A DNA stretch of 64,000 bases from Methylobacterium sp. J-068 (GCF_022829445.1 NZ_JAKSXY010000125.1:238332-302331); one strand, 5' to 3'; shown: positions 50,117-59,929, counted from the stretch's first letter. Notes: generated by a model not told the origin, from the sequence alone. A program made the numbers and translations.

Positions 50117-51487
50117 TCAGCGCACGAGGCACGGGCGCTTGTTGTCGAAGATCCAGTTCGGGACCAGGAACTGCATGGCCGAGGCGTCGTCGCGGGCGCC
50201 GAGGCCGTGACGCTGGTAGAGGGCGTGCGCCGCCTCGACCTCGGCCCAGTCGAGCTCGATGCCGAGGCCGTGGCGCTCGGGCACCCGCACGAGGCCCCCC
50301 TCGATCCGCAGGGGCTCCTTGGTCAGGCGCTGGCCGTCCTGCCAGATCCAGTGGGTGTCGATGGCGGTGACGCGGCCCGGGGCCGCGGCGGCGACATGCG
50401 TGAACATCGCCAGCGACACGTCGAAATGGTTGTTCGAGTGCGAACCCCAGGTCAGGCCGTGGTCGCGGCAGAGCTGCGCCACGCGGACGGAGCCGGCGAG
50501 CGTCCAGAAATGCGGGTCGGCGAGCGGGATGTCGACGGAGCCGAGCTGGATCGCGTGGTTCATCTGCCGCCAGTCGGTGGCGATCATGTTGGTGGCGGTG
50601 GGCAGGCCGGTGGCGCGGCGGAACTCGGCCATGATCTCCCGGCCGGAGAAGCCCGCCTCGGCCCCGCACGGGTCCTCCGCGTAGGCGAGCACGTCGCCGC
50701 GCCCCTTGCAGAGGCGGATCGCCTCCTCCAGCGACCAGGCGCCGTTCGGGTCGAGGGTGACGCGCGCCTTCGGGAAACGCTGGTGGATCGCCGTCACCGC
50801 CGCGATCTCGTCCTCACCGGCGAGGACGCCGCCCTTCAGCTTGAAGTCGTTGAAGCCGTAGGTCTCGTAGGCGGCTTCCGCGAGGCGCGCGACGGCGTCC
50901 GGGGTCAGGGCCTCCTCGTCGCGGAGGCGGAACCAGCCGTCGCCGGCCTCGGGCTCACGGTAGGGCAGATCTGTGCGGCGGCGGTCGCCGACATAGAACA
51001 GGTAGCCGAGCATCTCGACGGCGTCGCGCTGCTGGCCCTCGCCGAGAAGTGCCGCCACCGGCACCTCCAGGAACTGGCCCAGCAGATCGAGGAACGCGGA
51101 TTCGATCGCCGTCACGGCGTGAATGGTGACGCGCAGGTCGAAGGTCTGGAGCCCGCGCCCGCCGGCATCGCGGTCGGCGAAGCGGCTGCGCATCGCGTTG
51201 AGCACCGCCTGCCAATCCCCGATGGGGCGGCCGACGACGAGGTCGCCCGCCTCTTCGAGGGTGGCGCGGATGCGCTCGCCGCCCGGAACCTCGCCGAGGC
51301 CGGTCGCTCCGGTGGAATCGGTCAGCACCACGAGGTTGCGGGTGAAGAAGGGGCCGTGCGCACCGCTGAGGTTGAGCAGCATGCTGTCGCGCCCCGCCAC
51401 CGGCACGACCCGCAGCGCGGTCACCGTGGGGGTTCGCGACGGGCCGCGCGTCGCGGAAGCCGTGGAAGCCGTGGAGTCCAGAGCCAT
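50117..51487 (-). CDS. gudD: Glucarate dehydratase
   Basis: This enolase-superfamily enzyme has 456 residues (about 446 in E. coli). The capping domain (TALRVVPVAGRDSMLLNLSG; GEVPGGERIRATLEE) is followed by a barrel with FNDFKLKGG (base lysine), DPNGAW, EDPCGAEAG metal ligands, NMIATDW and the catalytic His segment GSHSNNHFDVSLAMF. It dehydrates D-glucarate (or L-idarate) to 5-dehydro-4-deoxy-D-glucarate. The ATG at 51487 was chosen; a longer upstream frame runs into the LysR gene. The first copy of the 37-bp repeat (51575-51611) lies about 90 bp upstream. Confidence 0.93.
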   Translation of the reverse strand: MALDSTASTASATRGPSRTPTVTALRVVPVAGRDSMLLNLSGAHGPFFTRNLVVLTDSTGATGLGEVPGGERIRATLEEAGDLVVGRPIGDWQAVLNAMRSRFADRDAGGRGLQTFDLRVTIHAVTAIESAFLDLLGQFLEVPVAALLGEGQQRDAVEMLGYLFYVGDRRRTDLPYREPEAGDGWFRLRDEEALTPDAVARLAEAAYETYGFNDFKLKGGVLAGEDEIAAVTAIHQRFPKARVTLDPNGAWSLEEAIRLCKGRGDVLAYAEDPCGAEAGFSGREIMAEFRRATGLPTATNMIATDWRQMNHAIQLGSVDIPLADPHFWTLAGSVRVAQLCRDHGLTWGSHSNNHFDVSLAMFTHVAAAAPGRVTAIDTHWIWQDGQRLTKEPLRIEGGLVRVPERHGLGIELDWAEVEAAHALYQRHGLGARDDASAMQFLVPNWIFDNKRPCLVR

Positions 51488-51574
51488 GAGCGTTCTCCCG
51501 AACCGATCGCAGCGGCGTCTCGCGCGCCGTCTTGCATCCCCCGTTCTAGAAAGTGCAGCGATGCCGGTCCAAGC

Positions 51575-51611
51575 CAAAGGCTGGATCGATCGATGCGGGT
51601 TCCGTATCGAT
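51575..51611. promoter_or_regulatory. Candidate LysR operator, copy 1 (upstream of gudD)
   Basis: A 37-bp sequence (CAAAGGCTGGATCGATCGAT then GCGGGTTCCGTATCGAT) is repeated at 54057-54093 with 33 of 37 bases identical. It lies in the 130-bp gap between the LysR stop (51618) and the gudD start (51487). ATCGATCGAT and the distal ATCGAT are palindromic cores. Confidence 0.6.
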
Positions 51612-51617
51612 CCAGTC

Positions 51618-52502
51618 TCAGGGCATCTCTCGCAGCAGGGCGCGCAGATGCGCCAGAAGCGGCACGTCGCTGCCGCGACGCCAGGCCAGATGCAGTTCGG
51701 CCGGGCGCGGCTGCGCGAGGTCGAGGGGGCAAAACGCGACGCCCTCGAAGCGCAGGCATTCGGCCGCCGCCGGCACCAGGGCGAGGCCGATGCCGGCGCG
51801 CACCAGACCCAGGATCGAGTGGATCTGCGTGAGCTGCTGGACGATGCGCGGCTGCCGGTCGCCGCCCGCGAAGAGACCCACCAGGAGGTCGTGGAAGTAG
51901 CTCGCCTCATGCGGCGCGTAGCCGACCAGGGCCGCGTCGTGCAGATCGTCGAGGCTGAGGGAGTGGCGTGCGACCAGGGCGTGCCCGGCCGGCAGCGCCA
52001 CGACGAGGGGCTCGGCGAGCGCCCGCTCCGCTTCGAGTTCGGGATGGTTCACGGGTGGGCGGATGAGCCCGGCATCGATCTGCCCGGAAAGGATCGCCTC
52101 CACCTGATCCTTGGTCACCATCTCGCGCAGCGAGAGCGTCACGTCCGGCATCGCGTTCCGGCAGGCGATGACGAGACGGGGCAGGAAGTCGTAGGCCGAG
52201 GCAGCGGTGAAACCGAGTTTGAGCACGCCGGCCCGTCCCGCCGCGACCTGCCGGGTGACGTGGGTGGCGGTCTCCGCGAGCCGGAGGATGCGCAGGGCCT
52301 CGGGCAGAAAGCTGCGCCCGGCGGCGGTGAGGCGGACCGAGCGGCTCGTGCGATCGAGGAGTTGCACGTCGAGGACGCGCTCCAGTACCTGGATCTGCCG
52401 GGACAGCGGCGGTTGCGTCATGTTCAGCCGGGCGGCGGCGCGCCCGAAATGCAATTCTTCCGCGACGGCGGCAAAGCAGCGGAGTTGGCTGAAATCGAGC
52501 AT
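51618..52502 (-). CDS. LysR-family regulator of the glucarate cluster
   Basis: The protein has 294 residues. The HTH is at residues 5-65 (QLRCFAAVAEELHFGRAAARL, MTQPPLSRQIQVLERVL), followed by the effector-binding domain (GVLKLGFTAASAYDFLPRLV; AGIGLALVPAAAECL). It begins at 52502; 15 extra residues upstream lack likeness. It lies between the MFS gene (74 bp upstream) and gudD (130 bp downstream) on the same strand, so the first candidate operator overlaps its tail region. The likely effector is a glucarate-pathway metabolite. Confidence 0.88.
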   Translation of the reverse strand: MLDFSQLRCFAAVAEELHFGRAAARLNMTQPPLSRQIQVLERVLDVQLLDRTSRSVRLTAAGRSFLPEALRILRLAETATHVTRQVAAGRAGVLKLGFTAASAYDFLPRLVIACRNAMPDVTLSLREMVTKDQVEAILSGQIDAGLIRPPVNHPELEAERALAEPLVVALPAGHALVARHSLSLDDLHDAALVGYAPHEASYFHDLLVGLFAGGDRQPRIVQQLTQIHSILGLVRAGIGLALVPAAAECLRFEGVAFCPLDLAQPRPAELHLAWRRGSDVPLLAHLRALLREMP

Positions 52503-52576
52503 CGTGCCCCGCAAAACCGATGGCCGTGGGCGAAGACCCACGGCCACGAACCCGATGGTGCGTGAGGAGGGATGCG

Positions 52577-53899
52577 TCAGTGCAGTTCGACTCGGCGAAT
52601 CTCACCCACGATCACGAGATAGCAGAACACGGCGACGAGCGCGTTCAGGCCGACGAAGACCAGCGCCCCGTTGAACGAGCCGGTCTGCTGGACGATGTAG
52701 CCGATCACGATGGGCGTGGTGATGCCGGCCGTGTTGCCGAAGGTGTTGAACAGGCCGCCGTTGAGGCCGCCGGTGGAGCGCGGCGAGGTGTCGGAGACGA
52801 CGGCCCAGCCAAGCGCCCCGATGCCCTTGCCGAAGAAGGCGAGCGCCATCAGGCCGACCACCAGCGCATCCGCCTGCACGTAATTGCAGCCGACGATGCA
52901 CATCGAGAGCAGCATGCCGCCCACGATCGGGATCTTTCGCGAAGCGGTCAGGGAGTAGCCGCGCTTCAGCAGAAGATCGGAGATCCAGCCGCCGAGAATG
53001 CCGCCGATGAAGCCGCAGAGCGCAGGGAGCACGGCGGCGAAGCCTGCCTGGAGGATCGAGAGGCCGCGCTCCTTGACGAGGTAGACCGGGAACCAGGTCA
53101 GGAAGAAATAGGTCAGCGTGGTGATGCAGTACTGGCCGATATAGATGCCGAGCAGCATGCGATTGGACAGAAGCTGACGGATCGTGCGGCCGGCATTCAC
53201 CGGGGCGGCCTGGCCGCGTCCGTCCATGTCGAGCAGGGCGCCGCCCTCCTCGATGTAGTCGCGCTCGGCCTTGTTGATCGCCGGGTGCTCACGGGGGCCG
53301 TGGATCACCTGCGTCCAGACCAGTGCGAACAGGATGCCCAGCGCGCCCATCAGGGTGAAGACGTGATGCCAGCCGTAATGATGCACCACCCAGCCCATGA
53401 GCGGGGTGAACAGGACCGTGGCGAAGTACTGCGAAGAGTTGAAGAAGGCGGACGCGGTGCCGCGCTCGGAGGTCGGGAACCATGCGGCCGTGATGCGCGC
53501 ATTGGCGGGAAACACCGGCGCCTCGGACAGGCCCACCAGGAGACGCAGGCTAAAGAGCACGGCCACCGCCGTGAAGCCGGTGAAGAAGCCGACCGCGCCC
53601 TGCATCAGGGTGAAGGCCGACCACAGGAAGATCGCGCCGGCATAGACCCACTTGGCGCCGTAGCGATCGAGCAGCCAGCCGCCGGGAAGCTGCGCCAGGA
53701 CGTAGGACCAGGCGAAGGCCGAGAACACGTAGCCCATGGAAACGGCGTCGAGGCCGAGATCCTTGGCCAGCGACGGACCTGCGATCGAGAGCGTCGCGCG
53801 GTCGGCGTAGTTGATGGTCGTGGCGAGGAACAGCATCGTGACGATGAGAAGCCGAACACGGCTTCGCTTCGCCACGGCCACCGCAAGACCGGCGCTCAT
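52577..53899 (-). CDS. gudP: MFS transporter, probable D-glucarate permease (GudP/GarP-like)
   Basis: The protein has 440 residues, 12 transmembrane helices (MLFLATTINYADRATLSIAG in the first; LFSLRLLVGLSEAPVFPANA; FFLTWFPVYLVKERGLS; GLMALAFFGKGIGALGWAVV). The opening after the first helix (NYADRATLSIA) and DRYGAKWVY are typical of the anion:cation symporter family that includes the glucarate/galactarate permeases. The ATG at 53899 has GGGAGAG eight bases upstream. First gene of the cluster MFS-LysR-gudD-garL-garR. The substrate is inferred from its neighbours. Confidence 0.85.
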   Translation of the reverse strand: MSAGLAVAVAKRSRVRLLIVTMLFLATTINYADRATLSIAGPSLAKDLGLDAVSMGYVFSAFAWSYVLAQLPGGWLLDRYGAKWVYAGAIFLWSAFTLMQGAVGFFTGFTAVAVLFSLRLLVGLSEAPVFPANARITAAWFPTSERGTASAFFNSSQYFATVLFTPLMGWVVHHYGWHHVFTLMGALGILFALVWTQVIHGPREHPAINKAERDYIEEGGALLDMDGRGQAAPVNAGRTIRQLLSNRMLLGIYIGQYCITTLTYFFLTWFPVYLVKERGLSILQAGFAAVLPALCGFIGGILGGWISDLLLKRGYSLTASRKIPIVGGMLLSMCIVGCNYVQADALVVGLMALAFFGKGIGALGWAVVSDTSPRSTGGLNGGLFNTFGNTAGITTPIVIGYIVQQTGSFNGALVFVGLNALVAVFCYLVIVGEIRRVELH

Positions 53900-54056
53900 G
53901 ACGTCTCTCCCTGAGAGCGGACCACCCGGCTGTTGCCGTGGCGGACATCGGCCGTTCTCTCGTCCGTTCGGACGTGCCTTCGGATTTGGCAGTCCTCGGA
54001 CTCGGCGGCCCATTGCGAGACCGAGCGTAAAGCCGGCCGGGAAGCCGCGTCCAACT

Positions 54057-54093
54057 CAAAGGCTGGATGGATCGATGCAGGATCGGTATCGAT
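54057..54093. promoter_or_regulatory. Candidate LysR operator, copy 2 (upstream of the MFS gene)
   Basis: CAAAGGCTGGATGGATCGAT followed by GCAGGATCGGTATCGAT; 33 of 37 positions equal copy 1 at 51575-51611, in the same orientation. It is 158 bp upstream of the MFS start codon. Confidence 0.6.
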
Positions 54094-54428
54094 TCGTGGC
54101 GTCGATCGCCATTTTGTTGGTCAGGAGGAACCGGATTGCGTCGAGCGAATGCCCAAGCCAAGTAGCGCGCGTGTGGGACATGCTTAGGTGGAGCGCGAAC
54201 GTTCCGAACGCGCGAACGCAGACGAAACGGGCGGGGTCGTTTCTTGATACCGGGACACGTGCGACTCTGCTTATCGAAATATTTTACCGAATAACGACAA
54301 GCATTAAAAACGGGTGCATTAAATTTACATTATCCAAATTTTCCAGGATTGAACGACTTTGTTTGAGCGTTGGCAACTTTGACGAATAAACGCTCACGTG
54401 ATATTTTCGTAAAAATATTTCCTAAAAT
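54094..54428. other. AT-rich leader before the glycosyltransferase gene
   Basis: No gene is seen in these 335 bases. From about 54260 the base composition shifts sharply to AT, with runs such as ATATTTTACCG, TTAAATTTACATTATCC and CGTAAAAATATTTCC just before the start codon at 54429. No clear ribosome site is visible near that ATG. It likely holds the promoter and could mark acquired DNA. Confidence 0.55.
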
Positions 54429-57400
54429 ATGAACAAAATCCTGTGCGCGGAGTCGTTGATGCTGGATATCGAGTTTTATCGTGCGTTTTACGAGGATCTT
54501 CGCACGATCAACGATCTCGACGCCGCGGCACATTGGAAGTCGTACGGACAATTCGAGGGACGTTACGCGAACCCCTATGCGGCGCAGGAAGCGTTGCTGA
54601 AGGATTCACGTCTTCCGCCAGATTTCGATCTGGCCACCTATCTTGAATTGAATCCCGACGTCAAATCGTCGATCCGCTGGGATTTCCAAGGTCTGCTTCA
54701 TTATCTCTCGGATGGCATTCGCGAGCGGAGACGCTACCGATCGGAACCCTTGTTTCTCGGCGGCGATTCCATCCCGGATGCCGAGAGACGGCCGATCGAA
54801 TCCTTCTTTACATCCGGGGAACTGGCGGTTCTGCCGGCCGCCTTCAACGCGGGCAGTTACCTCGCCCACAATCCGGATATCCGTCGGGTCGCCAAGGACG
54901 GCATCGGCGCGATCACGCACTTCCTGCATTATGGCCGTGCCGAGAACCGCCTCTGTGTTCCGCTCCGCTACAACGCGCGCTTCCTGGAGCAGATGTATCG
55001 CGTCAGGATTTCGTCCGACCTGACGGTCGACGAGGTCGTTCGCACCCTACGGGATCAGGCGAAATGTTCGAGAACGGATCTCGTTTTCCTCAATGAGGAG
55101 GAACTCCTCTGCTTTCATGACGTGAATGTTCCGTACGTCTCGCAGATGTTCGACCATGAATATTATGCGATCCGGTATTTGCGGAACGACGAGAAGATCC
55201 GCAGCCGGGCTCGGTGCCTGATCCACTTCTGTGAGGTGGGCCAGTTCCGGGGCCACGATATCGCCCCCGGCCTCGTCTTCGATACGGCGTTCTACGCGGC
55301 CGAGTACGGCGTCGCGCCGGACGCATCCGAGCCTCCCTTTCTCGATTGGATTCGTGGCGGCTCCGATCGCGTGCGCTGGCCCAACCTGCGATCGCTGGCC
55401 AAGGCGATCTACGATGTCGAGGTGCCGCCTCACCTGCTCGATCCCGCCGTTCGGAACGCAAGTCGCCCGGAATCGTCCATCAAGCCCAGTGGACACGTGG
55501 CACGCCTGATCGAAGAGCCGCTCCTCGACGCGATCGTGTTTGAGACGCATCGCGAGGCGATGGCCGCGTTCTACGCGCAGCTCGGAGACCGGCTGGCTGC
55601 TCGGCAGGATGAGGCCGGTGCCGCCACCCTCTACGATTTCGTCCTGCGGCAGGTCCCGAACTTCGCGAAGGCCCTGACCAGCCGCGCCGAACTCGCCCAG
55701 CGCACCGGCGATGTCACGAGCGCGATCGCCATTCGGGAGCGCATGGTCGCGTGGGGGGTCGGCAATGCGGCGACCTTCGCCGATCTCGGAGCGTGTTACG
55801 CGCAACTGGGCGATCGAAAGAACGCCCTGCGCACGCTGACGCACGGCGTCGACCGCTTTCCCGGCGATTCGGGTCTCCGGCGGCGTTTGATGGCCAGCCG
55901 GGAAGCGTATTTCGAAGATCTTTGGCGAACCGCGGCGAGCACCGCGCTGACCTACGGCTATCCCACGGCGCAGGCTCTGGTCCGCGAAGCAGCGGAACTG
56001 TGCTCCGATCGTGTGGACCTTCCCCCGATCGGCAGGACTGTCCGGACGGTCGCCATCTACGGAAATTGCGACCTGCCGCAGTGCAAGTTCTACCGGGTCG
56101 ACCAGAAAGTCGAGCAACTCGCCGCGGCGGGTTACGAGGTCCGCGTCTACGACTACGTGACGGAGACGGATCTCTACCTATCGGACTTGTCCGAGATCGA
56201 TCTCGTCATCGTCTACCGTGTCCCCGCCTTTCCGTACGTCATCCAGGCCATTCAGAGGACGACGGCGCTCGGAATCGTCACCATCTACGACATCGACGAC
56301 CTGGTCTTCGACCAACGGCACTTTCCCCCGGCCCTCGCGACCTATTCGGGGCAGCTCGCCGAAGCGGATCATGCCTCCATGGCCTGCGGCGTCAGCCTGT
56401 TCGCGCACGCGCCGACGCTGTGCCGGTACGGCATGGTCTCGACCCGAAGCCTCGCGCCCTTCGTCGAGGCAAGCGTGCAGGCGAAGACGACCTTCGTCCA
56501 TCCCAACGGTCTGAGCCTCGAGCACGAGGCCGCCCGCGCCATGCCCGTGGGCAAGCGGCCCGGGAAGACCACCATCTTCTACGGCTCCGGAACGAAGGCC
56601 CACAAGGCGGACTTCATCGACCTCGTCGAACCGGCGCTGCTGCGGTTGTTCGAGGTGCATGGGGAGCAGATCCAACTGATCGTCATCGGCGACATCACGT
56701 TGTCGCCGTCCCTGTCGCCCTGGCGGCAGGCGATGACGCTGCACAGGCCGATCAAGGATCTCCAGACCTATTGGGATCTGTTGAAACTCAGCGACATCAA
56801 CCTGTCCGTCCTCGAGAAGAACGTCTTCAACGACGGCAAGAGCGAGATCAAGTGGCTCGAAGCCGCGATCTTCGGCATCCCGTCGGTCGTCAGCGCATCC
56901 GCGACCCACGAAGAGGTCATCGTTCCGGGGGAGACGGGCTATCTCTACCGGACCTCCGACGAATTGTTCACAGCCCTGGATGCGTTGGTCCGTTCGCCCG
57001 GACTGCGCCAGCGGATCGGCCGCGCGGCCGAGGCCGAGGCCATGGCGAAGTACAACATCGACGCGTTGAGCCGGAACCTCGGAACGATCATCGAAGCGGC
57101 GTCACCGGTCAAGGAATCGGCCGTGAAACGGCTGACGATCGTCAACGTCTTCTACCCGCCGCAGGCGATCGGCGGCGCGACGCGCGTGGTCCACGACAAC
57201 GTTTTGGATCTCAAGCGCCTCCTCGGACCGGATTGGCAGATCGACGTGATCTGCACCCGTGAGGGGGGGGAGACCCCCTACGAGATCGACTGGTACGTTC
57301 AGGATGGGATCCGCGTCTTTTGTATCACGGCCGCGGATCACCCACGGATCGACCACCTGGTCGAAGATCCCCGCATGGCGCGGGCCTTCGCGGAAGTGAT

Positions 57401-58319
57401 CGAGATCATTCGGCCCCATCTCGTTCACTTCCACTGCATTCAACGCCTCACCGCATCCTGCCTCGGAGAGGTGCGCAAGCGCGCCATCCCGTTCGCCGTC
57501 ACCATGCACGATGGCTGGTGGATCTCGCCGCATCAGTTCCTGCTCGATAGCGAGAACAATGCCCGGACCTACGATTTCTCCTCGGTGATCTGTCCGAGTT
57601 CGATGGGGAGCGAGGACTTCGAACGGTCCAAGATCCTGCGCCGCTACTTGAGGGGGGCCGACCGTCTGCTGACGGTGTCGGAGCCCTTCGCCCGGATCTG
57701 CCGGCAAACGGGTCTCGAGGCCATCGCGGTGATCGAGAACGGCGTATCGCGATTGCCGCCGCCGCCGGCGCGAACCCGGTCTCACGGCCGGGTCCGGCTC
57801 GCCCATATCGGCGGCCTCGCAGCCCACAAAGGCTATCACCTCGTCAGGAACATTTTCCTTACGGAGACGTTCTCGAACCTGAGCCTGCTGTTGGTCGACC
57901 ACGCCATGCAACCCGGCCTGCAGCGCGAGGAGATCTGGAACGGCACGCCCGTCTTGTTTCGAGGCAAGGCGCCTCAGAGCGAGGTCGCGGCGCTCTACGA
58001 CGACATCGACGTTCTGCTCGCCGCCTCGATCTGGCCCGAGAGCTACGGCCTCGTGAGCCGGGAAGCTCTCGCGATGGGGTGCTGGGTCGTGGCCTCCGAT
58101 CGGGGCGCCATCGGAGATTGCGTCGTGGACCGGCAGAACGGTTACGTGGTCGATGTCGGCGACGCCGAAGCGCTCATCGCGGTCCTGCGGTACATCGACG
58201 CCAATCCGGACATGCATCGGGCCTCACCCGCGCTCCAGCCCGCCATCAGGACGGCGCGCGAGCAGGCCGAGGACCTCGCCGCACTCTATGCCGAGATGTA
58301 CCGCGAGCGGCACGGCTGA
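54429..58319 (+). CDS. Large glycosyltransferase with two GT4-type domains and N-terminal repeats
   Basis: The protein has 1296 residues and no signal peptide. Residues 1-320 have about five degenerate repeats of an NPD...H-x(4)-G-x-x-E-x-R pattern (AAHWKSYGQFEGR; NPDVKSS...HYLSDGIRERR; NPDIRRV...HFLHYGRAENR; HFCEVGQFRGH; LDWIRGGSDR). Residues 370-490 are TPR-like (ALTSRAELAQRTGDVTSAI; LGACYAQLGDRKNALRTL). A first glycosyltransferase unit (about 535-890: FYGSGTKAHKADF; EIKWLEAAIFGIPSV; PGETGYLY) and a second, GT4-like unit (about 905-1290: NVFYPPQAIGGATR; ENGVSR; ESYGLVSREALAMG) follow. It probably acts in a surface polysaccharide. It stands alone, with no flanking export genes, and has the AT-rich leader. 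Confidence 0.8.
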   Translation: MNKILCAESLMLDIEFYRAFYEDLRTINDLDAAAHWKSYGQFEGRYANPYAAQEALLKDSRLPPDFDLATYLELNPDVKSSIRWDFQGLLHYLSDGIRERRRYRSEPLFLGGDSIPDAERRPIESFFTSGELAVLPAAFNAGSYLAHNPDIRRVAKDGIGAITHFLHYGRAENRLCVPLRYNARFLEQMYRVRISSDLTVDEVVRTLRDQAKCSRTDLVFLNEEELLCFHDVNVPYVSQMFDHEYYAIRYLRNDEKIRSRARCLIHFCEVGQFRGHDIAPGLVFDTAFYAAEYGVAPDASEPPFLDWIRGGSDRVRWPNLRSLAKAIYDVEVPPHLLDPAVRNASRPESSIKPSGHVARLIEEPLLDAIVFETHREAMAAFYAQLGDRLAARQDEAGAATLYDFVLRQVPNFAKALTSRAELAQRTGDVTSAIAIRERMVAWGVGNAATFADLGACYAQLGDRKNALRTLTHGVDRFPGDSGLRRRLMASREAYFEDLWRTAASTALTYGYPTAQALVREAAELCSDRVDLPPIGRTVRTVAIYGNCDLPQCKFYRVDQKVEQLAAAGYEVRVYDYVTETDLYLSDLSEIDLVIVYRVPAFPYVIQAIQRTTALGIVTIYDIDDLVFDQRHFPPALATYSGQLAEADHASMACGVSLFAHAPTLCRYGMVSTRSLAPFVEASVQAKTTFVHPNGLSLEHEAARAMPVGKRPGKTTIFYGSGTKAHKADFIDLVEPALLRLFEVHGEQIQLIVIGDITLSPSLSPWRQAMTLHRPIKDLQTYWDLLKLSDINLSVLEKNVFNDGKSEIKWLEAAIFGIPSVVSASATHEEVIVPGETGYLYRTSDELFTALDALVRSPGLRQRIGRAAEAEAMAKYNIDALSRNLGTIIEAASPVKESAVKRLTIVNVFYPPQAIGGATRVVHDNVLDLKRLLGPDWQIDVICTREGGETPYEIDWYVQDGIRVFCITAADHPRIDHLVEDPRMARAFAEVIEIIRPHLVHFHCIQRLTASCLGEVRKRAIPFAVTMHDGWWISPHQFLLDSENNARTYDFSSVICPSSMGSEDFERSKILRRYLRGADRLLTVSEPFARICRQTGLEAIAVIENGVSRLPPPPARTRSHGRVRLAHIGGLAAHKGYHLVRNIFLTETFSNLSLLLVDHAMQPGLQREEIWNGTPVLFRGKAPQSEVAALYDDIDVLLAASIWPESYGLVSREALAMGCWVVASDRGAIGDCVVDRQNGYVVDVGDAEALIAVLRYIDANPDMHRASPALQPAIRTAREQAEDLAALYAEMYRERHG

Positions 58320-58511
58320 GGGGGGAGCTTACCTCGGCGATGGCACGCGGTTCCGAAACGAAGGCTCCGAAACCGACAGGTCCCTCGACCGCCCTGCGCC
58401 AACGGACGGGATCGAACCAAGCCTCCCGGTCATGACCGAGGTCATGACGCGGCAGGTGTGGTAGAATGCGAGAATGTGCATCATCGTAGGCTGTCAGGCG
58501 AGGATACGGTG

Positions 58512-59507
58512 ATGCAGAGGCTTTTCTCGACAGAGGATATGTCCGCGCAGGACGCGTTTCGCCGGTGGCGCGAGATCTGCGAGGATCGCCTCGTTCCGAT
58601 GTCCCAGAATTGCGTGGGTGATCGGCCGTTCCACGCCTCGATCGACGGCACCGTCATCGGCGGGCTCGCATTCACGAAATTCGCCCTGAGCGACCTGGAC
58701 ACCTCGACGACATCGCAATCGATTCGTCACAGGAACAACAAGACTGATTTCCTGTACTTGAGCATGATGCTCGCGGGCAATGTGAACGCGAGTCAGAACG
58801 ACCGCTCGACCACCGATGCGACCGGCGATCTCTCGATACGTGACACGAACACGCCGTGGACGATCGAGCACAGAGGTCGCAGCGAGCTCTTGACCGTCGA
58901 GATTCCACGAGCCCGATTGGAGAGCGTGCTGGGCTCCGCGCGCCATTTTGCCGGACTGACGATGAGCGGTCGCGGGCCGGTCACGATCCTGGCCCGGTCG
59001 TTCCTCTGTGATCTGCTCCGCATGGGCGATCAGCTGACGCCTCAGGCGGCCGAGCGCATGACATCGATCGGGGTCGACCTCGTCGTCGCCAGCTTGGCCG
59101 AGCGCATGGCGAAGGATGCGCCGAAACCGCTGCGCGGAGTGCTGATCGTCCAGCGGGCCAAAGCCTACGTCGCCGCCAATCTCGGCGACCACGACCTCGA
59201 CCCGTCGCGGATCGCGTCCGCGATGGGCGTGTCGCTGCGGCATCTGCAGACCCTGTTTCGGGAGGATGGGCACCACATCGGCGCCTGGATCTGGCAGCAG
59301 CGGCTGGAGAAGGCGGCGCGGCACCTGTCGGATCCCGGTTGCCTCCACAAGCCTTTGAACGAAGTGGCCTTCCGATGCGGTTTCGGGGACCCCGCCCACT
59401 TCTCCCGCCGCTTCCGTGATCGCTTCGGCATGAGTCCGCGTGACTACCGCCAAACCGCGCTGGTTTCATGCGCCGCCCTCCGAGAGACGACGGTCCCAAC
59501 CACGTGA
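58512..59507 (+). CDS. AraC-family transcriptional regulator
   Basis: The protein has 331 residues from the ATG at 58512 (an in-frame upstream start at 58458 is less likely). An AraC-binding-like N-terminal domain (TDFLYLSMMLAGNVNASQND; HRGRSELLTVEIPRARLESVL) is followed by a C-terminal double HTH (DPSRIASAMGVSLRHLQTLF; LNEVAFRCGFGDPAHFSRRF; GMSPRDYR). The DNA-binding part is typical of regulators of stress or catabolic genes. The target is unknown; it is 193 bp after the glycosyltransferase gene, same direction. Confidence 0.88.
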   Translation: MQRLFSTEDMSAQDAFRRWREICEDRLVPMSQNCVGDRPFHASIDGTVIGGLAFTKFALSDLDTSTTSQSIRHRNNKTDFLYLSMMLAGNVNASQNDRSTTDATGDLSIRDTNTPWTIEHRGRSELLTVEIPRARLESVLGSARHFAGLTMSGRGPVTILARSFLCDLLRMGDQLTPQAAERMTSIGVDLVVASLAERMAKDAPKPLRGVLIVQRAKAYVAANLGDHDLDPSRIASAMGVSLRHLQTLFREDGHHIGAWIWQQRLEKAARHLSDPGCLHKPLNEVAFRCGFGDPAHFSRRFRDRFGMSPRDYRQTALVSCAALRETTVPTT

Positions 59508-59929
59508 CTTGCGGTCGAGCAGCGCGATCTGCCGCTGGCCGGTGTCGATGATGGCGTCGGTCCGGGACTGCCATGACGAGATTTGGCTGCGCTGCGGCGA
59601 TCTCCCCCCTCATGTCCCGTCCGGCCATCGGAACGGATCCGGTCCCGGCCTCCGCGTCCTCGCTGGCAAGGACCCGCCGAACAGGAAGATTTCGGCGGAC
59701 AGGGCGCCATGCGCCTTGCGCGCGGCGTCAAGACAATCGCAAGGTCGTTCGCATAACCTAAGCACTGACGGCATGAGCCGTCGGCGCTCCCCGCATGACT
59801 CGCCCTCGCCGTCCGCCGCCCTGCGCGGGACGTCCCGAGGTCGGATCGACCGGGCGTGGCGGGTCGACCGGATCGCGAAACGTGCGCGCGTGGGAGGCTC
59901 GTTCGGTCGGCGTCGGGGTGGGTACGGGA
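59508..59929. other. Gap between AraC and LysR genes
   Basis: No credible gene is seen on either strand in these 422 bases. GACGGC-ATGA-GCCGTC at 59767-59782 forms a small perfect stem. It may be the terminator of the AraC gene or an operator before the LysR gene. In-frame codons from 59795 to 59929 precede the chosen LysR start but are Arg/Gly-rich and unlike a protein. Confidence 0.4.

Noticed and set aside
49328..51900. Plus-strand frame of about 800 codons opposite gudD and garL (49424-51832)
   Set aside because: Antisense shadow; both genes on the minus strand have intact catalytic motifs.
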